Assembly (NCBI GenBank): GCA_001603115.1
Contig: LVBG01000018.1
Span: 62,001-126,000 of the forward strand
Direction: 5' to 3'
Length of the DNA stretch: 64,000 bases
Source: Spirochaetales bacterium Spiro_05
Lineage (GTDB): Bacteria > Spirochaetota > Spirochaetia > Sphaerochaetales > Sphaerochaetaceae
Shown here piece by piece: positions 57,874-64,000 of the stretch (within the stretch, counting starts at the first letter, position 1; the number at the start of each line of letters is the position of its first letter). Under the pieces are notes generated by a model. The model was given only the letters and a program-made list of their open reading frames with translations, did not search any database and was not told where the DNA came from. The translations under genes were made by a program, and so were the position numbers.

Positions 57874-60703
57874 GTTGTTTTCCCAGCAGGATTTTGATCA
57901 GGAGAAACTGAAGGAGGAGGCAAAGGAGCAGGTTCTTTCGGTTCCGCCGAAGCAGGAGAAGCTCGAGCCAACGGTGTTGGGGGAGAATAAGAAGCTCTAT
58001 ATCATTGACGGATATGGCCTGATTTACCGATCGTTCTACGGCTTCTTTGCCAATCCGATCAGGGATACCCAAGGAAAGAACATCAGTGCCGTGTATGGAT
58101 TCTTCTCCACCATTCTCAAGCTGATCCGCGAATACCATCCCACCTATTTGGTGGTTGCGATGGATAGCATGGGCCCCACGTTCCGCCATACCATGTACGA
58201 ACCGTACAAGGCCAACCGTGATGCTGCTCCCGAAGAGCTGCATGAGCAGGTTCCTGTGATCAGGAGGCTTTTGGAGGCGCTTCGCATCCCCTCCATCGAA
58301 ATGCAGGGCTTTGAGGCCGATGATATCATCGCCACCCTCAGCGATGAGGCAACCCGCCATCAGATCGATACCATCATGTTCACCGGTGACAAGGACCTCT
58401 TGCAGCTGGTGGATGACCATACGTTCGCGCTGCGTCCTGCCAAGAAGAACGAGAAGTTCTACCGCCTGCTCGGAAAAGCTGAGGTGGCAGAGGAGTACGG
58501 AATCCTTCCCGAACAGATTGTTGACTACCTTTCGCTGCTTGGAGACTCCTCCGACAACATTCCTGGGGTCAAGGGAATCGGAGAAAAGGGTGCGGTCAAG
58601 CTCTTGCAGCAGTTCGGCAGTTTGGAAGGCATCTACGCCAATCTCAAGTTGGTGGCTCCGGGCTTGCAGAAGAAGCTCGTTGAGGGAGAGGAGGCTGCAA
58701 AGCTGAGCAAGAGCCTGGTTGTGCTTCGACGTGATCTTTTCACCGTCGATACCTTCGACACCGAACAGTACCTGGTCAAGGATGTAGACTATGAGACAGC
58801 CATCCCCGTCTTCCAGGAGATTGGTATGAGGACCATCATCAAGGAGCTGGGAAGGGCAGGAGGCGTAGAGGCAAGCACGATCAAGGGCGAGCCGGTTGCT
58901 GCGAAAGCCGAACAGGCCAAATCCACCTATGAGGCAGTCACCGCTTTCGAACGACTCTCGGCTCTGCTTGATTCGGCGCTGAAGTGTGGCCATCCGGTTG
59001 CTTTCGACCTGGAGACCACCAGCCTCGATGAGATGAACGCCCAGGTAATCGGCTTTTCGTTCTGCTTTGAGGAAGGCAAGGCCTACTATGTCCCCTTGGT
59101 TCACGAGGAGAAAGCTTTGCTGGACCGGGACAAGGTGAAGTCCTTGCTGAAAGAGTATCTTGAGACGAAACAGCTTCCGCTGGTAGGACAGAATATCAAG
59201 TACGACTACAAGGTGCTCTGCCAATGGGGAATCGAGCCGAAGCGTGTGGTCTTTGATACCATGGTGGCCGCGTGGCTCTTAGACTCCACCTCGGTCTTCA
59301 ATATGGACTATCTGGCAGAGAAGTATCTCGGGTATAAGACGGTCCACTATACCGATATTGTTCCCAAGGGAAAGCATCTCAGTGATATTGACCTCGACCA
59401 GGCAGTGTTCTATGGGGCAGAGGATGCCGATGTCACCTATCGGCTCTATACGCTTTTCTGCGAACTGCTGCAAGCCAGGGGTCTGTTATCCCTCCTTGAG
59501 GATGTTGAGATGCCGCTTCTGCTCATCATCGCAAAGATGGAGATGGAAGGCATCCGTCTCGACCGCTCCCTGATAGAGCCGCTTTCACTTGAGTTTGAGA
59601 AACGGCTGGATGCAATCAAAGCTGAGGTGTTCTCCATCTGCGGCCATGAGTTCAACCTCAACTCCCCCCAGCAGCTGCAGGAGGTGCTCTTTGTTGAGCG
59701 CAACATCCCCACAGGGGCGAAGACCCGTTCAGGGTTCTCCACCTCAACCGACGTACTGGAGCCGCTGAGGGAGAGCTATCCTGAGGTTGAGCTCATTCTC
59801 CAGTACCGTATGCTCAATAAGCTCAAGAGCACCTACATTGACAAGCTTCCCCTTCAGATCAATGAGCGGACGGGACGCATTCATCCCTCGTTCTCCCAGA
59901 CAGGGACTGAAACTGGAAGGCTCAGCTGCAAGGATCCGAACCTGCAGAATATTCCTGTACGGAGTGAAGAGGGCCGGCGCATCCGATCAGCCTTCGTTCC
60001 CAAGGAGGGGCATCTCTTCCTCTCTGCCGACTACTCTCAGATTGAACTGGTGGTGCTCGCCCATATGGCCGATGACCCGGGTTTGAAACAGGCCTTTGCC
60101 ACCGGGGTGGATGTGCACCGAAGTACCGCCAGCCTGATCTTCAACATCCCTCTTGATGAAGTGAGCCCTGAACAGAGAAGAATCGCCAAGACGATCAACT
60201 TTGGTGTGATGTATGGCATGGGGACCCACAGTCTGGCGATGGATCTGAACATTGCCCATGCTGAGGCGAAGCAGTTCATCGATCAGTACTTCGAACGGTA
60301 CAGTGCGGTAAAGGCATTCGTCGAGTCGACGCGCAAGAGCTCGGAGGAGATTGGGTATGTGACAACCCTGCTCGGTCACGTCAGAACCATTACCGAGATC
60401 AACAGCCGCAGCGCTGTCGAACGGGCAAAGGCGCAGCGTATTGCGGTGAACACGGTTATTCAGGGAACTGCAGCCGATCTGGTGAAGCTTGCCATGCTCA
60501 GGGTGGAGAAGCTGCTCACTGAACGGGGATTGGGAGCGCGTTTGTTGCTCCAGATCCACGACGAACTGGTATTTGAGGTGCCTATCGCGGAAGTGGAACA
60601 AACCAAGGTTGTGGTCAAGGAGGCGATGGAGGGTGCTGCCAAGCTCAGCATCCCGCTGAAGACCAGCATTGAGGTGGGCGCCAACTGGGGAGAGATCCAC
60701 TGA
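57866..60703 (+). CDS. polA: DNA polymerase I
   Basis: A 945-aa full-length PolI. It has a 5'-3' flap nuclease domain (YIIDGYGLIYRSFYG; FEADDIIATLS; GDSSDNIPGVKGIGEKGA), and a proofreading exonuclease with an intact DxE motif (FDLETTSLDE) plus NIKYDYKVL and GAEDADVTYRL. The polymerase domain includes SADYSQIELVVLAHM, the O helix RRIAKTINFGVMYGMG and LLQIHDELVFEVP. About 40 residues precede the nuclease domain, an extension most PolI proteins lack. It overlaps the MBL gene upstream and shares one base with coaE downstream. Confidence 0.97.
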   Translation: MDELFSQQDFDQEKLKEEAKEQVLSVPPKQEKLEPTVLGENKKLYIIDGYGLIYRSFYGFFANPIRDTQGKNISAVYGFFSTILKLIREYHPTYLVVAMDSMGPTFRHTMYEPYKANRDAAPEELHEQVPVIRRLLEALRIPSIEMQGFEADDIIATLSDEATRHQIDTIMFTGDKDLLQLVDDHTFALRPAKKNEKFYRLLGKAEVAEEYGILPEQIVDYLSLLGDSSDNIPGVKGIGEKGAVKLLQQFGSLEGIYANLKLVAPGLQKKLVEGEEAAKLSKSLVVLRRDLFTVDTFDTEQYLVKDVDYETAIPVFQEIGMRTIIKELGRAGGVEASTIKGEPVAAKAEQAKSTYEAVTAFERLSALLDSALKCGHPVAFDLETTSLDEMNAQVIGFSFCFEEGKAYYVPLVHEEKALLDRDKVKSLLKEYLETKQLPLVGQNIKYDYKVLCQWGIEPKRVVFDTMVAAWLLDSTSVFNMDYLAEKYLGYKTVHYTDIVPKGKHLSDIDLDQAVFYGAEDADVTYRLYTLFCELLQARGLLSLLEDVEMPLLLIIAKMEMEGIRLDRSLIEPLSLEFEKRLDAIKAEVFSICGHEFNLNSPQQLQEVLFVERNIPTGAKTRSGFSTSTDVLEPLRESYPEVELILQYRMLNKLKSTYIDKLPLQINERTGRIHPSFSQTGTETGRLSCKDPNLQNIPVRSEEGRRIRSAFVPKEGHLFLSADYSQIELVVLAHMADDPGLKQAFATGVDVHRSTASLIFNIPLDEVSPEQRRIAKTINFGVMYGMGTHSLAMDLNIAHAEAKQFIDQYFERYSAVKAFVESTRKSSEEIGYVTTLLGHVRTITEINSRSAVERAKAQRIAVNTVIQGTAADLVKLAMLRVEKLLTERGLGARLLLQIHDELVFEVPIAEVEQTKVVVKEAMEGAAKLSIPLKTSIEVGANWGEIH

Positions 60704-61311
60704 TGATGGTCATCGGTTTGACAGGCAGGGCCTGTGCGGGAAAGAACCAGTATGCCTCAGAGTTTTCCATGCTCGGATGCACGATTGTTGACGTTGACCT
60801 GCTGGGACACCAAGCCCTTGAAGAGAGCAAGCGTGAGCTCACGCAAACCTTTGGCAATGAGGTGCTTGAGGAGGGTAGGGTCAACCGCAAGGCTCTCGGT
60901 GCACTCGTCTTCTCCGACCCTGCCAAGCTGAGGAGTTTGGAACGCATCACGCATCCCAAGATGGTCGAGGCTTGCAAGGCCCTCATCGAGGAAGCTCGTG
61001 CTGAAGGTGCTCCTGCTCTGATTCTCAATGCTGCGCTGCTCTCACGCATGGGCCTTGATGCACTTTGTGACCAGGTGCTGTTCATCAAGGCGCCCCTCTT
61101 GCTGCGGTATCGGCGTTGCGCTCAACGCGAGAGGCTGACCTTTCGGCGGTTCTTCCAGCGTGAACGTGCCCAGAAGGATATCAGCACCAAGACTTTGGGT
61201 AGGAAAGCAGGGGTGCAGGTTCTGCACAATACCGGCTCAAAGGCGTTAATTCATCGACAAGTTGCAAGCTATTGTGCTACGATAGGAATCAGTATTTCAC
61301 CCAATGGGTGA
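60703..61311 (+). CDS. coaE: Dephospho-CoA kinase, unusual P-loop
   Basis: A 202-aa CoaE-type kinase, last enzyme of CoA synthesis. Start MMVIGLTGRACAGKNQYA; the P-loop reads G8-x4-G13-K14-Asn15, with Asn where Ser or Thr normally coordinates magnesium. Other features fit CoaE: VDVDLLGHQAL, the ERITHPKMVEACKALI segment, and VLFIKAPLLLRYRRCAQRER. The ATG overlaps the polA stop (TGATG). Annotation as coaE is likely but the changed P-loop makes activity a question. A perfect 19-base palindrome covers its stop codon. Confidence 0.8.
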   Translation: MMVIGLTGRACAGKNQYASEFSMLGCTIVDVDLLGHQALEESKRELTQTFGNEVLEEGRVNRKALGALVFSDPAKLRSLERITHPKMVEACKALIEEARAEGAPALILNAALLSRMGLDALCDQVLFIKAPLLLRYRRCAQRERLTFRRFFQRERAQKDISTKTLGRKAGVQVLHNTGSKALIHRQVASYCATIGISISPNG

Positions 61312-61313
61312 AA
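61295..61313. promoter_or_regulatory. Perfect 19-base palindrome at the coaE stop
   Basis: TTTCACCCA-A-TGGGTGAAA: 9-base arms with a single central base. It spans the coaE stop and lies 23 bases before the next start codon. It looks more like an operator than a terminator, because no hairpin loop or T-run is available. Confidence 0.4.
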
Positions 61314-61336
61314 GCGTTGCAGGATGAGGGTTTGAA

Positions 61337-62494
61337 ATGAAGAAATCGGTTCGGATCAATGTGCTGGTCATCACCGTTGTTGTGACACTCTTTGCAGGGA
61401 CAGGGCTTTGGTACCTGCGCCCGAGTGTCCCCAATGAGATCCTCGAACAGGCCAGGCAGCGCCAAAGCATACCCTTGATGGAAGTGACCCCACCTGTCAA
61501 GAAGCCCAGCGTGGAGGAAGTTTCCAATACCAAGGCGTTGGTCTCACAGTTGCTGCCTGAACTTGAGATGAAGCTCGCCCCGACCCTGACTGAGAGTATC
61601 CGCTCTTCTCTGCTTGCCGATGAGAATCTGGTTTCCGAACTTGCCAAGCAAATTGAACCGCTGTTGGCCTCTTCCCTTTCCCCCACTCTTGAGGCGGCGT
61701 TGGCCTCAGGAACCGAGGCGGCGGAAAATCGTCTTACTGCGATGCTGGACAGGCGACTTGCCGAATACACTTCCTCCGTGGAGCGTGAAGGTATGAAGCT
61801 TGCTTCAGAAGTTGAAGCACGACTTGCCGGCCAGATCGCCCAGGCAAAGATTGAGGTGGAGGCATATGTACCGCAGGTGGTGGATGCTCTGCTGCCCGCT
61901 TTGACTGAGCAGACAATCGCCGCAATTGAAGCCAACAAAGATGCCTATGTCGCGTATCTTACCCAAGTTCTCCCCAAAGGTTTGGGTGAAGCGGAGTTGA
62001 TCGAGCTCTACACTGCCTACCGACAGCAGATAGTGCAGGACTTGGTTCCAACCCTTCTTGATGGTCTTGAAGCGGAAGCCCGCAAGAGCGTTGATGCATA
62101 TGTGGCACAAATGCCGTTGGTTCGTGTTCCTGCATCCCCTTCCACCCCCAAGCCATCAGTGAAGGTAGTGCCTCAGGTTGAGAGCGTGCCAGAGGTTGTG
62201 CAGCAACCGGTTGTAGCGCCTGCCCCGGCGGTAGTGAAGCCTGTGGTATCTCCTGCCGAACCGGTGGTGACAGAGCCGGAACCTGTTGTCGTTGAAATCG
62301 TGGAACCAGAGCCTGCCCCGGTTGGGATTGTCGAGCCAAAGCCGGTGATCAAAGAGGGACAAAAGATCATCACGCTTCCTGATTTCGAGGAGGAGCAGCA
62401 AGTGATCTTCCTTGATCCGGCCGAATATGAGGCACAGCGTCAGGAAATCCGTAAGCAAGCCATCGACGAGGTTCTCAGAAGGATTGCCCCTTAG
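61337..62494 (+). CDS. Membrane-anchored helical protein with Pro-Val-Glu-rich region
   Basis: A 385-aa protein with an N-terminal signal anchor (INVLVITVVVTLFAGTGLWY), then about 190 residues of predicted alpha-helical/coiled-coil sequence rich in Ala, Glu and Leu (LEAALASGTEAAENRLTAML), then a P/V/E-rich low-complexity stretch of about 85 residues (VVTEPEPVVVEIVEPEPAPV). A charged C-terminal helix (PAEYEAQRQEIRKQAIDEVL) ends it. Family not recognised. GAGGG precedes the ATG. The TAG stop overlaps the TAA stop of the convergent KamA-like gene (TTAG). Confidence 0.7.
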   Translation: MKKSVRINVLVITVVVTLFAGTGLWYLRPSVPNEILEQARQRQSIPLMEVTPPVKKPSVEEVSNTKALVSQLLPELEMKLAPTLTESIRSSLLADENLVSELAKQIEPLLASSLSPTLEAALASGTEAAENRLTAMLDRRLAEYTSSVEREGMKLASEVEARLAGQIAQAKIEVEAYVPQVVDALLPALTEQTIAAIEANKDAYVAYLTQVLPKGLGEAELIELYTAYRQQIVQDLVPTLLDGLEAEARKSVDAYVAQMPLVRVPASPSTPKPSVKVVPQVESVPEVVQQPVVAPAPAVVKPVVSPAEPVVTEPEPVVVEIVEPEPAPVGIVEPKPVIKEGQKIITLPDFEEEQQVIFLDPAEYEAQRQEIRKQAIDEVLRRIAP

Positions 62495-63558
62495 GCCTCT
62501 GGGTCTGGATAGGAGCGTACTTCCCCTTCCACCGTCCTGAATGTCCATACCCCACATCCAGATTGTTCAGCAAGGTACCCCTGATTCAGGGGTACTTTTC
62601 CGCCTCCATCGGGAAGATCTATTGCATAGAGGGGCATGGCCAGGCCGCTGAGGCGTCTGCGCAGCTCCTGTTCCAGCGCAAGACCGGCCTGCAGCGGAAC
62701 CCTGAAATGGGAAGTCCCACTCACCAAATCCCCTTGGAACAGGTAGTAAGGCTTGATACGGTTGAAGATCAGTTGGTTGCAGAGCGTTTCCAATACATCC
62801 ACGTTGTCGTTCACACCTTTGAGCAGCACCGTCTGGTTCATGGCCGGTATTCCGGCATCCACAAAGAGGCTGACTGCCTTGATGGCCTGCTCGGTCAACT
62901 CCTTGGGGTGGTTGAACTGAGTCATCAGGTAGAAAGGGGCAGTGGAGAACTCACCGAGCATGCTGATGAGCGCTTTGGTGATCCGCATCGGATAGGAAGC
63001 GGGCATTCGGGTGCACAGGCGTATGACCAAATCCTTGCGCTTGCTTCGGAAGGCTGCGATCATCTGCTTGAGTCGTGCATCGGAGAGGGTAAGCACATCT
63101 CCTCCTGTGAAAAGGATCTCCTTTACCTCGGGATGCCCGGCCACATATGCTGATGCCTCCTCAATCTGCTCATCGGTTGCCGGTCCCTGGAAGGTTCCGG
63201 TGAAGCGCCGGCGGAAGCAGTGGCGGCAGTGGATGGGGCAGATGTCGGTGGTAAGGAAGGCCACGCGGCTTGGGTAGCGGTGGATGAGGCGCCGGGTAAC
63301 ACTGTAGGTAACCTCAGCAAGGGGATCGATATCCTCCTGGGAAGTGCAAATCAGTTCGGCGGACTTGGGTACCACTTGGAGCCTGAGCGGGTCATGCACA
63401 TCATGTTTGTCGATAAGGTCCAAGAAATAGGAGGGGATTCTCAAGGGAAGTGTCTGGGTGGTGTGGTAATCGAACGCCAACTCCTCTTCGGTGAGGCTGA
63501 GCTGGTGTTCGAGTTCTTCTTTTGTGGTGATGAGCGCATTGCTCGGTGTCTCGTGCAT
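62491..63558 (-). CDS. KamA/EpmB-family radical SAM aminomutase
   Basis: A 355-aa radical SAM protein of the lysine 2,3-aminomutase family: cluster motif CPIHCRHCFRRRF, ILFTGGDVLTL, TQFNHPKELT, QTVLLKGVND, and the PLP lysine in the DLPDGGGKVPLN motif. At 355 aa it is shorter than true KamA (about 415 aa, with a zinc-binding C-terminus) and closer to EpmB, which makes beta-lysine for EF-P modification. Neither EF-P nor EpmA lies in the window, so the role is undecided. ATG 63558 has only a close-spaced AAGG. Confidence 0.85.
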   Translation of the reverse strand: MHETPSNALITTKEELEHQLSLTEEELAFDYHTTQTLPLRIPSYFLDLIDKHDVHDPLRLQVVPKSAELICTSQEDIDPLAEVTYSVTRRLIHRYPSRVAFLTTDICPIHCRHCFRRRFTGTFQGPATDEQIEEASAYVAGHPEVKEILFTGGDVLTLSDARLKQMIAAFRSKRKDLVIRLCTRMPASYPMRITKALISMLGEFSTAPFYLMTQFNHPKELTEQAIKAVSLFVDAGIPAMNQTVLLKGVNDNVDVLETLCNQLIFNRIKPYYLFQGDLVSGTSHFRVPLQAGLALEQELRRRLSGLAMPLYAIDLPDGGGKVPLNQGYLAEQSGCGVWTFRTVEGEVRSYPDPEA

Positions 63559-63672
63559 GACCTTGGTGTACCGTAAAGTGGGAATTTCGTCCAGAGCCTT
63601 GGTTTCCTATCTGCAGGTTTGGCATTTCATGGTACACTGAAGTCACGTGCGCGTGTATGCAAGGAGATGTGG

Positions 63673-64000
63673 TATGGCCAAACAACAGAAACGGGGTCTG
63701 AAGGGGTACTATCTTACGACCTTCCTCATTGGACTTGGATTTTTCACCATGGGGTTGATGGACCCCTTGTACGATACCTATGTGCCGATTTTCCTGGCAA
63801 GATTCATTGAATCGAAGGCCCTGATCGGTTCGATCATGACCTTTGACAACATGCTTGCCATCTTCCTGATTCCTGTGTTCAGTGCCATAAGCGACCGCAC
63901 CCGGACTCGCATCGGACGCAGGATGCCCTTCATCCTTGTCTGCTTGCCGGTCACCGCAGTGGCCTTTGGTCTCATTCCCTTTTCCGCACTCTCCAGCCTT
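63673..64000 (+). CDS. MFS transporter, N-terminal part
   Basis: Only the first 109 codons are in the window; the gene continues past the right edge. The start (MAKQQKRGLKGYYLTTFLIG) follows AAGGAG at 7 bases. The visible part has three or four hydrophobic segments and the loop motif SDRTRTRIGRRMPFIL, which is the MFS/GPH motif A variant seen in SLC45-like and sugar:cation symporters. A sugar transporter is a fair guess, no more. Confidence 0.8.

Noticed and set aside
57770-59224. A 484-codon open frame on the minus strand opposite polA
   Set aside because: It lies wholly antisense to two certain genes, matches no family, has no ribosome-binding site, and such long shadows arise from codon bias. 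The same applies to antisense frames at 53304-54980 (opposite nadE) and 37678-39264 (plus strand, opposite rlmKL).
63559-63672. Leaderless promoter for the KamA-like gene (TGGACG-17-TACACC-6-ATG)
   Set aside because: The geometry fits the other cases but the -10 box matches only three of six consensus bases, so it was not counted.
1-64000. CRISPR arrays, insertion sequences, prophage or origin of replication
   Set aside because: No regularly spaced repeats, transposase or integrase motifs, att-like duplications or DnaA-box clusters were seen.

Overview
The window looks like a chromosomal segment of a spirochaete, most likely a member of the Sphaerochaetaceae. This is inferred from the gene repertoire: CarD, an Lpt lipopolysaccharide-transport operon, HPr kinase, ThyX, several secreted or outer-membrane-like proteins without recognisable families, and compact moderate-GC coding. 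No rRNA, phage, transposon or CRISPR was seen. Coding density is very high, and the longest gene-free stretch is about 265 bases (5937-6200), so no gap exceeds 300 bases.

Region by region. (a) 1-6.0 kb: a LysE-type exporter, then on the minus strand a sugar ABC transporter operon (ATPase, permease, binding protein) followed by its probable LacI-family regulator, with a LacI-type operator at 5999-6012. (b) 6.2-9.2 kb: a DUF4256 protein, a GHKL histidine kinase/LytTR response regulator pair, and tRNA-Leu(CAG). (c) 9.2-16 kb: carD-ispD-ispF, then malQ, lplA, rsmE, thyX and a CAT/E2-fold protein lacking the catalytic His. (d) 16-22.3 kb: a spore-photoproduct-lyase-like radical SAM protein divergent from uvrC, then the operon hprK-HPr-lexA-holA. 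(e) 22.5-27.5 kb: hpf, and the operons lptC-lptA-lptB-rpoN and ymdB-rseC. (f) 27.5-34.7 kb: GH3 glycosidase, tRNA-Arg(CCG), two small unknown proteins, a nucleotidyltransferase, YitT, a LOG-family protein and a barrel protein with a Pro/Val/Glu-rich linker. (g) 34.8-42.5 kb: Fic protein, D-2-hydroxyacid dehydrogenase, CpXC protein, then ftsH-hslO-rlmKL. (h) 42.5-55.3 kb: a FolM-like reductase; a TolC/HlyD/MacB-type efflux set joined to a sensor kinase and a sigma-54 activator; then pepF, an RlmD-like methyltransferase and nadE. (i) 55.3-64 kb: two small secreted beta-rich proteins, a small membrane protein, a PhnP-like hydrolase, polA, coaE, a membrane-anchored Pro-rich protein, a KamA-family protein and the start of an MFS transporter.

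How the genes fit together. Sections d and e resemble the proteobacterial lptCAB-rpoN-hpf-ptsN-hprK-npr neighbourhood, with ptsN absent and lexA-holA appended. Sigma-54 (rpoN) and one of its activators are both present. ThyX with a FolM-type reductase suggests folate-dependent thymidylate synthesis without a classical DHFR, though only this window is visible.

Two global signals stand out. First, at least nine genes that begin transcription units have no Shine-Dalgarno sequence but have a promoter whose -10 box ends 6-9 bases before the ATG (-35, 17-18 bp, -10, ATG), predicting leaderless or nearly leaderless mRNAs. Genes inside operons usually have good Shine-Dalgarno sequences. Second, five convergent gene pairs share their stop codons in a 4-base overlap (four CTAG, one TTAG). 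In one of these the malQ terminator hairpin lies inside the opposing lplA coding sequence.
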